A stretch of DNA of 64,000 nucleotides from Pardosa pseudoannulata (lineage: Eukaryota > Arthropoda > Arachnida > Araneae > Lycosidae), in NCBI GenBank assembly GCA_032207245.1, contig CM063505.1, positions 177,267,530-177,331,529 of the forward strand, in the 5' to 3' direction. Shown one piece after another: positions 22,701-34,822 of the stretch (position 1 is its first letter; every line of letters begins with the position of its first letter). A program made the position numbers and the translations under genes. The notes beneath the pieces are model-generated. The model worked only from the letters and a program-made list of their open reading frames with translations, was not told where the DNA came from and searched no databases.

Positions 22701-24738
22701 ACATTAGTCCAAATGAAATTCACTAGTAGTAGGGCAAACCTGAAAAGTCTAATAACTTTACAAAACGACTAAGAAATAAAGATATTTATGATCATAGAAT
22801 TCACTTGTAAAATATAGTCGAAGAGGATATTTTGAATTATAGTATTTCCTTAATGAGTACATTAAAAATAAGATTAACAAATAAATAAAAGCGATCTGTC
22901 TTGATTTAAATGTTTGGACCACGTACGTAAACACTTGAGTAGAAAAATTAATGTGCGAATGTTAAATCCATTTAAAATAAAATACAACGAATTCATAAAA
23001 TTGAAAGTTAAAATAAATTTGTTGATACGTAAATTTGCTAATGAAAAAATAATGAAAATAAAAATTAACAATTATTTCACTCAAAATATTAAATGATAAA
23101 TTTTAAGTATAGTGTATTGCAGTTCTCTTTGCGATCATCGAAAAATAATTCATTATATTGTGGTTCTAACTGGATCAATAAAAATAATAATTCAGTTATA
23201 AAAAGATATTAGAAAAATCTGCTGATACATAAATTCATTTATAAAACAACAATAACAAAAAAAAAAACATTTCACAAATATCACACGGAATGGCAAAAGA
23301 TATATTTTGTAATATTATTTATTTTATCATATTATTTATTTTATCATAATAGCTTTATTTATATAATAATGAAACCATTCAGTGTATTAGAATCCTAAAA
23401 AGTATTTAGGAATCATGTATTAGAATCCAATATAAAATTTCAAATTGTCAAAAATCAAAATAAATATTTTAACATGTTAATCCGCTTATAAAAATCTAAA
23501 ACAAAAAAGTCTTTGAATTTATTGAGATCCCAATCGGATCGATGGCAGAAAAATTTCCAATCTAAGCAGGTTTTAATCCTTCAATATTTTGTTTCTTGCC
23601 AGTTTCGTAACACGAGACCTACAAATGTTTTCATTCAATATACTCGACAATGGACAGAATTTATAAAATTAATTTCATACACTCAGATGAAGGCTACCTT
23701 ACGAAAAGGCAATTCAGAGATATAGAAGTAGTCAACTGCCGTGATAAATAACGTCATAAAATTAATTGCATTTCAGAGAATTTTACAACTATTTGGCAAT
23801 ATGCGTTGCACTGTAAAATTTATGCACTGACATTACGAAATTTATTTGGGTGAGATCTTATATTAATGCTAGATAAACATACATACCTTAATTTTATATC
23901 TAACATTGCGTAAAACAGATTTGAAATTGCGTAATTTTACGCGTCAGATGCAATGTAAATTAATGACGAATTTCTGCTCCTTTAATGACATGAAAATATA
24001 AACTTAGTTGTCAGGGATTAGCATCTTAGTGAATGTGAATCAACTTTCTTAATGTTATACATTTAACGGTACTCATTAGACAAATCGGTAAACACTACTT
24101 TCGCTAGTTTTTCCCCAACCAGAAGTGCTAGACACCGGCTTGTTCATTTCACGGTATGTTGAACTTTAATGACACGGTAAATTAGCATAATGGTAACGCA
24201 AACACAAATGCTTAAATAATTCACACGTGACAAGGGAAAGCTAAACTCATACACTCTTAAAGAAGGGGAAATAATTGAAAAAAGAAAACTGCATTTTTTT
24301 AAAGAGATAATTGAATCAATTATATAACAGTAAAGAACAAAGAAGCGTTAAGACAGTCCATTTCTGAATGATCTACATCTATTTACATCAGTCACTCGTC
24401 GTTTACTCAGGTTTATAACTCGATACCACTGTTACTACTCTACATCACTAGAAAAAATTCCATTACTGATATTTCTTATAAGTTTGCAAAGCTCAATTTT
24501 TTTAAATAATCTAAATAATCTATTGCAATTTATAGATGATCGACGAGGCTGTCCGAGTACTACCCTCACCCCTCATTTTTAGGGGGAAATGGTCCTGCCC
24601 ACTCACTAAAGCCGGTAAGTTCAGTTGTTAGGCTTATAGCCTACATGTGAAGTTTTTTAGATTCCACCTTGATATCGTCTTCATCTTAAAAAATGGAGCC
24701 CAGTTAGGTGGCAAAAAGTTGAAAGTGAGACATTATAG
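19720..24738. other. 5-kb AT-rich desert
   Basis: No protein-coding gene, RNA gene or complete element recognised. It includes a purine-rich GA patch at about 21360-21390 and a GGGTGGAGGG-like patch near 22410. Frames of 60-74 codons (for example 21867-22091 and 23513-23725) show no domain. Two frames on opposite strands overlap at 22874-23096, which argues for chance. Confidence 0.4.
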
Positions 24739-24925
24739 GTGGTATTGCAGTTGAGCTGTGTCACAAGCGACTTCTGCGCCATAATGACATCAGAAATTGT
24801 CATAATGGTCTCAGAAATCGCCAAAAAGGTGAATTTATGATACCAAAATCGCTTCTGTGGCGACTACCGACGTCATTATCATGTAGGAGTCGCCTGTGAC
24901 ATATGTCGACTGCAATATGGTAGCA
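24739..24925. mobile_element. Fold-back MITE with ~55-bp imperfect inverted ends
   Basis: The left end ggtggtattgcagttgagct, then gtcacaagcgacttc and ataatgacatc, is mirrored at the right by gtgctaccatattgcagtcg, then gtcacaggcgactcc and ataatgacgtc on the reverse strand. The total length of about 187 bp with almost no unique centre is typical of a palindromic MITE. A related half-element lies at 56788-56935. The target duplication is unclear. Confidence 0.6.
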
Positions 24926-25072
24926 CTCTTTGACTATGAAATTCCAGCTCGCATGCTAAATTCCTCTATAACAATATTACGCGAACAAGTGTTTTAGATT
25001 GTATCGCCACACATATTATGGTCAAACTTATTTGAAATTTAAATTTATGTTACAAAACCTGAAATGTATATG

Positions 25073-25737
25073 AAGTGGAACCTCGATCTATCGTTCACGC
25101 ATAAGTGAATAGTAGTCGTTTTCGCCTATGAACACTTTTAAGTAAATAAATGCATTTCAGGGATAAAAATAATATTTATATTAATATCTGTAAACTATTA
25201 CAACAAGAATTTTAAACTGAACTATTAAATGTTAACATAAATAGAAAACAAGAATAAAAACTCTCACTTTTTGAAGAACAAACATTACAAACAAAAATTC
25301 TGTAAGAAAAAGGGATGAAAACTATAGGGCGATGCTAATATGTACAAGTCATTTTGAGATATATTTTTGCATTCTCTGTAAAAATGAATGTAATTGATGT
25401 TCGAAATTTTACTTATTCAGTTATACGACATTCCTTCATATAAATAAAGGTTTCGAATAACTGAATACTCACATGAATAATTTATTACATTTGTTTTATG
25501 AGAGTTTGCTATACAATAAGGAGTACTTGGTATAACTGAATATTCGAATGAGTGAATAAATTGTTACATAGGTCTTATTGGAGTGTCATTGAGAAACAAG
25601 AATTACTTCATGTAACTGATTACTCGTTTAAATGAATTTATTAGAGAGGTCTTGTGAGAGTTTCGTTGGGGTACAAGAATTACTTCGTATAACTGATTAT
25701 TTCGTATAAGTAAGATTCATGTAAATGAGTTTCCACA
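25073..25737. mobile_element. Tigger-like remnant carrying a ~80-bp minisatellite
   Basis: The left end reads AGTGGAACCTCGATCTATCG. The right end on the reverse strand reads CTGTGGAAACTCATTTACAT. The shared GTGGAA-CTC-AT pattern and the repeated 'taactgaata' motifs resemble pogo/Tigger subterminal sequence. There is no transposase frame. Borders are approximate. Confidence 0.35.
25441..25712 (+). repeat. Minisatellite, ~77-83 bp unit, about 3.5 copies
   Basis: Units begin near 25441, 25514, 25597 and 25674. Each has caagaattacttcgtataac-like text, tgattactcg, an aatttatta block and cttatgagagt. The unit lengths 83 and 77 bp come from counting between identical landmarks. Confidence 0.75.
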
Positions 25738-25741
25738 GTGC

Positions 25742-25744
<3 letters not shown>

Positions 25745-25808
<64 letters not shown>
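25745..25808. repeat. (TA)32 microsatellite
   Basis: Uninterrupted TA; left border of the inverted module X copy. Confidence 0.95.
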
Positions 25809-25812
<4 letters not shown>

Positions 25813-26574
25813 AGGAAAAGTAAACTAAATCGGGAAACTAATGTAGGTATTTTGTATAAAACCCCGAAGACGGGCCCCTTAAGAAATGTAATGTTACGAA
25901 ATTTCCGGTAATATGAAATTTTAAAGATGCGGACGTAGATTTATACTCGAAAGCCATCATTAAGGCTCGAGAAAATTCCCAGGGATTTAAAAATCTTAAG
26001 TCAAGGGCATAAACCCCGTATCCCTTTGTTTTTTCCCTTTTTAACCCCTAAACTAAATTGACCACTGATACTACAGCTCACGTTATCATGGAAGGAATCT
26101 AACCAATGAAAACTTTATACTACCCTAGCGGCCAATTTAGGATATTCCCGAACAAAAAGGAGATGCATGCTAACGGAGACAGATTTTTACAGAAATTTTG
26201 ACATAGATTTTGACCCAGATGTTGCTTTAGCCTTTTACTTAAAACTTCTTGTTCGCTGACCCCTCAGTTTGTCCTGTCCCTATCAAATGGATTGGTTTGG
26301 TTTGGAGTACTACGGTCTATTTTTTGCAACACGAGGGCTAATGAGACAGGGACCTACAGCTTAAAGCCGATTCCGAACGGCTACGACCATTCATGCCACT
26401 GTGGGATTCGAACCCACGGACTCAGGTTCCGACGGCCAGCACACTAACCATTCGGCCATCGTTTGGCCCCTATCATATGGGAACCAGTACACCCAAAGTT
26501 CTGCTAATATAAACCTTTGACTAAAATCCTTCTGGCCTGCAACCACTCGTCTTTGACTTTGTCTTATTACACAC

Positions 26575-26577
<3 letters not shown>
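25809..26577 (-). repeat. Module X copy 3, inverted, split by a SINE
   Basis: The reverse-strand match to copies 1 and 2 runs from about 25972 (gaaaattcccaggg) to 26577, interrupted only by the SINE at 26291-26467. It is again bordered by (TA)n on both sides, but here about 160 bp of extra non-homologous sequence (25809-25971) lies between the core and the left TA tract. This copy lacks the small TTAA insertion of copy 1. Confidence 0.75.
26291..26467 (-). mobile_element. tRNA-derived SINE copy inside module X
   Basis: Full reverse-strand copy with GGTTTGG tail, body, reverse B box (gggattcgaaccc) and reverse A-box region. The target duplication is ccctatcaaatgg (26278-26290) and ccctatcatatgg (26468-26480), one mismatch in 13. 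The duplicated site is a normal part of module X, confirming that the SINE came later. Confidence 0.9.

Positions 26578-26645
<68 letters not shown>
26578..26645. repeat. (TA)n microsatellite (about 34 units)
   Basis: Uninterrupted TA; right border of module X copy 3. Confidence 0.95.
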
Positions 26646-26650
<5 letters not shown>

Positions 26651-27519
26651 CAGACACACATACGATCTGTATCCATACATGTCCGAGCCAGCGAGTATCG
26701 TCATTTCTTAACACTTAGATGTTCAATCCCTTAAAACACCAAACGCGTAGTCCATTAGATTCGCTTAAATTACAGAAAAATGCCTAAAATTCAAAATAAA
26801 AATAAATTTTAAGTACATTTATGGAACTGCATAACAACAATAGTAGGAACGAAAGTAAAACAGAACTAATATTGTCGCCATTACATATTGCCCATTAGCC
26901 CTCCGATAAAGCAAACGGCTATAAATGTTGCCGCTCGGTCGCAAGAAACAGAAATTTTAGCACCGACGTTAACGGCAAAAGACGGCGAATCGGTTGAAAT
27001 ATATACAAGCAGACGGGCGGTCACTAATCAACCAAGGGAATCACAGAGTTGGTCATTAACTCCAGCGAATGACGTCAGAGGGATTCGAAACTATCCCGGG
27101 AGATCGGGACACCACGCGATGATGCCCGCACAGAAGCTCATTAAAATGGAACGTTGCATTTTCATCAACATCATATTAAGAGTTCAGACTTTTCCCAGAA
27201 GATCGCAATTCCTGCTGAAATTACCGCGAGTACGTTAATGACTGAGACACATCTCAAAATGAGAATATTGACGAGACATTCCCCGAGTTTTAAAGACACA
27301 TTCTACATTATTTATTGCCGTGCGTTTGCGTCTCCTATGAGCGTCAACGTGAGTTTATCGAATGCCCAATTTAAGGCATACGTCAAGTGTAGTGGGTGTG
27401 ATACAGGTGATAAACTACATAATAAATAAACGTGTATGCAGCTGCATATTTGAGATCAGGCCTGTCCAACTATGTGTGTGTATATATAACTTCCTAAAAA
27501 TTGAACAGAATCATTTGCT
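26646..27519. other. GC-richer island of unknown nature
   Basis: From about 26880 to 27400 the base composition is distinctly less AT-rich. A 116-codon frame at 26888-27238 (MPISPPIKQT...) overlaps a 91-codon frame at 27154-27429 in another phase. Neither has a recognisable domain. The island could be an unrecognised repeat, an exon or a regulatory island. Confidence 0.3.
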
Positions 27520-28175
27520 AAAATTGAAGCCATCAATAGTTTTAAATATTTGGGTTCTGAAATTAACCGTAAGAACATAACACCCGAAACAAGTAATGGA
27601 ATCATAAATGCAAATATGTGTTTTTTAGGGCTACAAAAGTATTTAAAATGAAACTTTATTAGAAGAACATGATTACTAATATATGCCATAGACTAAAAAC
27701 ACCTTATCTTTACATACTAACTGAAAGGTGGACACTAATGGAGAAAGATAAAAGAGACTGGTAATATTCGATAGAAGAATCTCGAGAGGTATTTTTAGTT
27801 GGGAGTGGTACGGTCTCTTGTTTTGGTATACGAGGCCTAAGAGAAGTATTTTTGGAGACATGAAGGTTAAGAACAAACGGAGAAGAACTAACTTAAAACA
27901 ATGCAAAATTTAAAAGGACCTAAAAACTACCACCTGTATGACAATTCAGAAATTGAAATGGTCTAGGTACCTCATCAGAATAGATGACAACACAATTTCC
28001 AAGAAAATTTTCTTGGCCAAACCTCTGGATACCCGTAAAAAAGGAAGATCCAAATTTACGTGTCTCAATATGAACTAAAAATCTTTAGACTCACCACAGT
28101 TGGAAAACTCTGGACAAAAGCAGGACTACATAGATTAGAATTCTGGAGAAAGCTAAGGTTCATCCTAAGCTCTAG
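27520..28175 (+). pseudogene. Non-LTR retrotransposon (LINE) reverse transcriptase, C-terminal remnant
   Basis: The plus strand, with several stops and frame changes, keeps the order of motifs from the C-terminal part of LINE ORF2. FKYLGSEINRKN is followed by a GLQKYLK segment (about 27530-27645), then TERWTLMEKD (about 27725, compare SETWTL in family members). Next come an FG...RRRTN stretch and LKWSRYLIRIDDNTISKKI (about 27955, compare LRWAGHVARMDDN), and finally KKGRSKFT. These are the thumb and post-RT regions. Upstream palm motifs such as the catalytic F/YADD box are absent, so the copy is 5'-truncated and dead. A SINE piece is inserted in the middle. Confidence 0.75.
27801..27844 (-). 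mobile_element. Truncated SINE fragment inside the LINE remnant
   Basis: gggagtggtacggtctcttg followed by tatacgaggcctaagag matches the tail-proximal SINE body. The flanks gaggtatttttag and gaagtatttttgg repeat a 'gtattttt' core, suggesting a target duplication around a severely truncated insert. Confidence 0.5.
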
Positions 28176-28279
28176 TTCTAGTGAAAATGATTTGTTAAAA
28201 TATAATTAGATTTCCAGATGACGTGAAGGAGCAGCAATGGTTTACCCCGACCTGGTACTTTCACTCCTCTGAGAAATAG

Positions 28280-29230
28280 TACCTTCCAAGTAATTGTACT
28301 ACAGTCATGTGATCAGCTTACCATAAAATATAACGAGGAAAAATTACTTCTCTTAATTGTTCTACCTTCCAGTCACTTGTGGAGTTGTCGAACTCAAGAA
28401 TCCATTTCTATATAGTTCTTATGTTTTTACTTTTCACCACGCTTCTAATTTTATATAGAAATCTCACGATTTGAGAGCCTGAGTCAAATCACATAAGATA
28501 TGTAAAAAATAAAGAAATCACCAAGACTTTAACTAGACTAAGAACTCGTCATTTTTGTGGGATGAAAATTAATGAGATGGTTCCTGAACATATAAAATGT
28601 GCAACAATTGTCCTTCAGGGGAGCTTTCCCCAAAACATATATTCACATCTGCGACAGTACTTGCAGCTCTGTACGGAATTAAGAATCCCTTTTTCATTCA
28701 GAGCATTGTTTTCAGAGATAATCGTAGAGCTGATATGAGCAGTAATAATCCATTGCACTTTAAATCTGCTTAGCCCAATTAAGGTGACACTGGTTAAAAA
28801 ATCTGGATTTTTAAGACATTCAACTTTTGATTATATTTCTAATAAAAACATACATATTTTTACAAACAGTTTAAAAAAATAAGATAAAAGCTTGGTTAAA
28901 ATAAAAATTTTTCTTGAAAGTGAGATGTCCTACAACATTTTCTAAATATGCTTGTTATTTAGAGATTTATTATTTGTTTCAATATATTTTCTTTGGCTTT
29001 TTGATATAAGAACCTATCCTTTCGTAAGAGACTGACATCTGCCTCATCAGATTTGTAGTCGTGTTTCATTACCAATATCGTTCCATCCTCCTAACTTCAT
29101 GATTATAAAGGGAAGTACAAATGTTTTTGGATATCACTTTAATATAAAACAAAAACACTTCATTCGGTGTTCATCTCACTACAATATGGTTAGTAGTTTA
29201 GATAGTAAATTTCAATTAATATTGAGTGAT
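28280..29230 (+). repeat. 0.95-kb interspersed repeat, copy A
   Basis: Colinear with 36672-37606 in the same orientation. Landmarks are gatcagcttaccataaa, ttgttctaccttccagtcac, cacgatttgagagc, ccaaaacatatattcacatc, aatccattgcactttaaatc, cctcctaacttcatgattat and aatttcaatt. The family is unknown to me. It has no clear terminal inverted or long terminal repeats, and no conserved reading frame is shared by the two copies. Confidence 0.85.
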
Positions 29231-30794
29231 AAAATATCATGAATTTTAAGAAGCTTTTGCGCCAGAATAATACCGTTAAAATTAATACTGTGAAGATGGA
29301 TGGCATTGGTTGGTCAAAAGCCATGATTGGTACACGTGTACGTACAAACTCAAAGGCCAAGAAACTTTGTGACACTTGGAAATTATTTACACTTTGAGCA
29401 AACACCACTACTCCTTCCTTTAGAAGGTGTGACCTAAGTACGTTTTGACCGCGGTTTTCCTTACTTCTAGAAATTTACAGCGCAATACATCCCGTCAAAT
29501 CGAAATAAACGTTTATTTTTTCCCACCTTGACACATAAGCGTATACATGCATTAAATATGAGTAAAATACACGCTATCACACAATGTAAACAATTTTATC
29601 GCTTTGCGTCCCCACAGAATAAAAATAGCATCGTACTCGAACGAACGGATTGCCCTATCTGGTTGAATGCGGCCTCATAAAAGATATGCAAACATCCCAT
29701 GCTTTTCGCATTCGAGCCAATTGACCTACATGCACAGCTAGACGTGAAATCCAGGCCCTGAAGAGCGCAACAATGTCTGATGGCTGCAGAGGGGAATTTA
29801 AAAAGCATCAGGCTTTTTTTTTCACTTCCGTATCGGCAAATCAATCAGTTACTAATATTGCGTTGGAAAGGCGGCGGAGTACGAGGGAGAAAGTGAAACC
29901 TTTCGAATGAAACAAATGAAAATAATAAATAGAAGAGGAAAAGGACTGTTGTTTCCACTCGCGTTTAATGAGCCTGTTCGAAAAACGACATGATGAGGCA
30001 TGTATTCTGAAACGGCAACAGATGTCGTAAAGGTCCTTATTAATACAGGTAGGATGATGAAGAGAAAATTTCTTTCATAATAAAACAGGGTAAGAGTTTA
30101 TAAACAACTACACAACGAAACCAAACTTGCAAAACAAACTTCTTCACAACCCCATCCCCTCCAAGAAGAATAACTGGCCCAGAAAAAAAATTTTACACTA
30201 CCCCATGCAAAAATAAGTAATTACAAACGCAAAATGACCAAACCATATATAATATTTCTAAAGGAGTTGCTGTTATTTGAAATTGAATATCAATGTATGT
30301 ATTTATTTAGGTTTTGAAGTTTGTAAACTAAAACTATTTATGGTGATGATAAGAGATAAACAAATTATAATCTAAAATTTAATGCTTAAGATTTTGGAAA
30401 TATATTTAATATTTAAATCATCTAAATTTTAAAATATACAGAATTCTTTTAGTTCAACTTTTTAATGGCATTATATTTATGGTTCAGAATGTTGTATTTG
30501 AATGATGGTCAAAATGTAAAAGGAACGGAAACTGTCGTTTGATTTGAAGCGGTACAGTCACAACTTGGGAGCAAATTAAATTGGGATTTTCTGTTCTTAA
30601 TGCCAAACAGCTCTACATTCATGACAGCAGGACCTGCGAATTCCAGGACAGCAGAATAGCCTACAGATTCCAGTTCTAAAAGGCAGTTCCGTAATCATTT
30701 AGCCATTATCCGAAGTGTAGATGAGAAAAAGCAATTTATAAGGTCTACAAAATGAACTTAAAATTGTCTTGGTACACCTAAAAGATCAAAAATG
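29231..30794. other. Mixed AT-rich DNA with a GC-richer patch
   Basis: About 29580-29900 is less AT-rich and has an 82-codon minus frame (29596-29844) with no recognised domain. The rest shows no structure. Confidence 0.35.
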
Positions 30795-30846
30795 TTGATT
30801 TTTAGAACATTCAACTGCAATTTATATTTCTAATAAAAACATGAGA
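30795..30846 (+). repeat. Short fragment of the 0.95-kb repeat
   Basis: ttgatttttagaacattcaa followed by tttctaataaaaacat resembles 28800-28850 (copy A) and 37195-37250 (copy B). Confidence 0.45.
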
Positions 30847-30908
30847 ATCACGTGAGCTGGAATCAAATAATCTAAAGATGCGTGCACACTTATTTAAGCA
30901 TTCGCCCA

Positions 30909-31181
30909 TTACAACGCCGCGGAATTTGTAGACCTTTTAATTATGGGAGCACCATATAGGCGGTCAACATTACTCCTTGGGACAACAGCAAAAACAAGCA
31001 AAATAGGTCCTCGTAATTTAGAAGTAAGGATTAAGCAGAAATTCCCCAGGCTTGGTCTCAACTCTCCAGTTAAGAGATCATTGCTTTTGCCGACTACCGT
31101 ACAGCTCGAAACAGCAAATAAACTGCTGTTTTCAAGCCGGAAGAAACCCATAAATTGAAGATAGACTACTATTTTGCGCAT
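30909..31181. repeat. Unknown repeat segment, shared with 56.1-56.3 kb (inverted)
   Basis: ggtcctcgtaatttagaag at about 31005 and the following ccccaggcttggtct match the reverse complement of about 56130-56200. Both strands are open here (90 codons minus, 71 codons plus). On the plus strand the peptide GPRNLE...PR.GL..P is shared with the reverse-strand reading of the 56-kb segment, hinting at decayed transposon coding sequence. The class is unknown. Confidence 0.4.
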
Positions 31182-32000
31182 TCAAAATTTGTCTTATCTA
31201 GATCAAAATGTGCTTGAGTTACTTTGTTCACATACATATACACATACAGACACAATTCCACAAATGGTATTTTAGGATTCAGGGAGATCCAAAATGTTAA
31301 GATCAATTAAAATCTCGAGGTCGAATATTTGGACGGCTACTATACTTTCCCTCTACTACGCATACGAGAAAGTTAAAAGAACCCACTGAAATGGGCATTC
31401 ATCGATTAAGGCCATAAGAAAAGAAAGATAACTGATCTGATCAAAATGAAAAGAAAAAAAAAAGAATAAAGGTATAATAAATAGCTCCAATTTTTTGCCC
31501 TTTTATAGCAGTTAACGTAATTTGTTTAAAACAAGCAAAAAATGCTTCGATTATTTTTGTTAAAAAGCCTCCATTATTTTGTGCAAAGTTTCGATTTAGT
31601 AAGATATACAAGGATCATTATTATCTCATTTCTCTTTTATTACACATATACAATTCTTTACCTTAATGTACTTTGTTGCTAAAAAAAGAACCAGGGAGAA
31701 AAGGTACAAACAAAATTGACCTACTTAATCTAATAACTTCAACTATAAGTTCAAATTATACGAAAGAGCTTGTAAAATGGGGTATATAGAAGCAATAAAC
31801 TTTTTTTCAAAACTGCACTGAGAAAGGCATGGGAACTTCAAGGGAAAATTATAATCCCATTTACCGGTTCGGAAAAAGAAAAATAAAAAGCTGCTCTGGT
31901 TTACCACACTGCGAATATCCAATAAACTCAAATGACTTGCAAGGACTTAGGTTGTTGACTTAAAGCAAGCAGAACCCTCGGGTGCAATATACAAGCTCAG
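31182..32000. other. AT-rich stretch, nothing recognised
   Basis: No supported feature. Confidence 0.4.
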
Positions 32001-32387
32001 CTACAGGAGGAAACAACAAATAGTACTATAAATATTGAAACTAGCTTCGTCAACACTGCTCAAGAATAATGAGTCTTGATTACACTGTAACCGGTTCCTC
32101 CGAGAGCCGTCACACTGTATATGCTCGTGAAGTTCGATATTAATCAAGGGCGATGCTATTTTTCTAAAGGACTCGAACCAGTCTACATTAGGCGGCCCTA
32201 AACTCAGGCCATGAAAGCGAACTTTCGGTTTTGTTCTACCCCACCACAACAAAAACAAAACGACTGCAGCATAATGAATCGATGAATCCAGCAGAGTACA
32301 TATCCGACTTCCGCTCCATTGTATTAATCGCGGCGATAGGAAAAAGGGATAGAAATGATCATCTTCCGCTGGGAGAGCTATCCACAA
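32001..32387 (-). CDS. Unrecognised 128-codon ORF
   Basis: A minus-strand frame beginning MWIALPAEDD lies in a distinctly GC-richer block (about 32000-32420). The predicted peptide has one hydrophobic stretch (about residues 38-49, YAAVVLFLLWWG) that could be a membrane segment, and no family motif I recognise. The length and composition make it one of the few frames that could be an exon or a decayed mobile-element frame, but nothing confirms it. There is no visible promoter or splice support. Confidence 0.15.
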   Translation of the reverse strand: MWIALPAEDDHFYPFFLSPRLIQWSGSRICTLLDSSIHYAAVVLFLLWWGRTKPKVRFHGLSLGPPNVDWFESFRKIASPLINIELHEHIQCDGSRRNRLQCNQDSLFLSSVDEASFNIYSTICCFLL

Positions 32388-33801
32388 CAGAATAGCTTCC
32401 GTATGTGATGTCGACAGGAAGTAAATACATCAGCCGGGTTTTAGAAATTATGCTGTATTAACCAACTTATTTTGGTTTGGGAATAATTTATGATATACGA
32501 GGTTTCTGCAGAAAGATTGAATTCGGAAGATGGAACATGATTATTTTTTGATTGTCAGAAATAACTCTTCATTTCAAGAGTTCGATGAAAATAAAGAATG
32601 CATGAATACTGTATAGTAGACAACTATCTGAAGCAATGAGTTGTTGTTGACCAAAATAATTTCAATTCTTCACTTCAATAAAATGGAGTTAAATTTCTTT
32701 TATATTTAAATAAAAGTTCTATTCATATTATGTGGCTAGTAGCAGCTATATTTTAACTTTTATAATCAACATATCGCACATGTATTTCTAAAGTGACACA
32801 AGTCAAATTGTATTGAATTATCATTATAGTCAAACTGGATAAATAGATGATTTTCATGTTTGATAGAGGACAAAATAAGTCCTCTACCAAACATCAAATG
32901 TTTGCCAAATTAGCTTCGGATCACCAACCAGAGCACGCTTGTGTCACTATTCTTGTCTTCAAGTCCTTACCCCTTCCTGCAGAGCGTGATTACAAATATC
33001 AAACAACAATATAAAATCACTTCTTGGTGCCTATAAATTTTGGTTAAATTCTTTATTCAGTAATTACCTACTGTTACTATTAAAGTCACTACACAGTAGT
33101 TTGCTTTAAGAACAATTTTTGGCATGCTTTAAATCTAAAAATTTATGTGCAATATACCTTTTAAATTTCACTTTTTTTTGCAGTTTTTCGAGTATACTTC
33201 TAGTACTCGGTTTCATTTGCTTATCCAGTTATGTCCGGTCTAACTACATTGTAGGCGAGAACTTGCAATAACGTCAACTTTTAATTTGAATATTATATTA
33301 AAATTAAAATACTGAATAATTGAATTGAAACTTTTAACATCCCAAGATTTTGGTTAAACAAAAAGGTTCATATTACATCATGTTTTAGGCAGAAAAATAG
33401 CATGGAGTCAAAGTTTGAATACTGATTTACAACAATATATTACAAGGTTATAAATAGGTAATTTCTCCGATAAATAATATGATAACCTTACTAAAATATA
33501 TTTATATAAGAAACATTAAGTAATCTTTATTTTCAGGGAAAATATACCTAAGATATTTCCTGCATCACACGGAAGATTGATAAAACATTCACTAGGTAGA
33601 ATAATAAGAAAAAATTCATGTAAATTTTTGAAAAAAAAATATATGGCAGCATTTTATGTACGATTTACTAGTAAAAGGTTGAGATTTATTTTCAATTACA
33701 AACGGTAGAATCTAATAATTTTAACCCTATCGTACATGTACTTCCCATCTACATGAACTTACAAAATACACCTGTGGGAAGTGCAAAACCAATTATAATA
33801 T
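32388..33801. other. AT-rich stretch, nothing recognised
   Basis: No ORF or repeat structure supported. Confidence 0.4.
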
Positions 33802-34822
33802 ACTAGCAAGTGTGCAAGTGCTTCGCTACGGTGAACTTAATATATTACTTTTAAACAAACATTTTTTTCGTGTATAACTCTCTAAATTCGTCACAGTACA
33901 GTTCGAGTCATTGGCATATTTACATGTTTCTATTATAAGCGTAATATAACAATATTCAGTGTTTATACTACTGTATTACTAACTGTACGTTGATTAGCAA
34001 AGTTAATAGACTTGACATATTAAGTGGTAGAAAGCAGAGGTTTTGAGAACAACAATTCTAACTTTGGTGGTATTGATAAACGTCCAAAATTAAGAAAATT
34101 TATGATAAACCACATGGTTTTGTATGAAACAGAAACACACATTCATATTGACAACCATTAAAATATAAAGATAACTATATAAAATAATAGGTTTTTATTT
34201 ACCTATGAGAGTCGCTTTTTGTTAGAATATTGTTAATAAACATTTCATTGTAACGTAAAAATTAACCAAGAATTAAATTTAAAATTAGTTCTTATATAAA
34301 AGTGCTTTAATTTTTGAGTCCCATAGAAATGAAAGTGAATCACTTTATACCTAAATTTCCAAGTCAAATCGAATGGATACTACGCAGACGATGTTTAGAT
34401 AATATAAAATAAGAAATGAATAAATAAAATATTTAAAGGAATGACGTCATAATTATAGAAAATATCATTTTCACCTATTTATTATGTGATAAATTAAAAT
34501 TTTTAATTTCCTGCTTTTGACCGAGGAAAACTGCGTTTAAAACAATTTCTTGGGATGACGTCACATTGCTTTTTTTCACTTAGTTATGATGCGATAAATT
34601 GAACAGCTAATCGTTTGCGTTTAACAGGGGAAAAAAAGCTTGGAATAATGGCATGAAACGCTCGAAAAAGGGGGAAGGAATAGATTTCAAACGTTAAAAA
34701 TTTTAAAAACCTTCCTAGGGATATACCTAATAATTTCCCAAATTTTCACGGCGATTGGTATGGTTTTTGAGTCTATCGAGTACAGACATACAGACACAAA
34801 TTCATTTTTATATATATAGAAG
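33802..34822 (-). mobile_element. Helitron-like non-autonomous element
   Basis: On the reverse strand it begins TCTATATATATAAAAATGAA, with a nearby 'gtgtctgtatgtctgtac' stretch and gactcaaaaaccata. It ends gcgaagcacttgcacacttg followed by CTAGT (reverse of 33802-33806). This TC...CTAGT arrangement with a TATATA start and 'GCGAAGC' near the end is typical of abundant arthropod repeats that I take to be Helitron-like. There are no inverted ends or target duplication. An internal about 110-bp direct repeat around two ATGACGTCA motifs (about 34440-34565) and two 'gataaatt' blocks is visible. No Rep/helicase frame. Confidence 0.5.
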
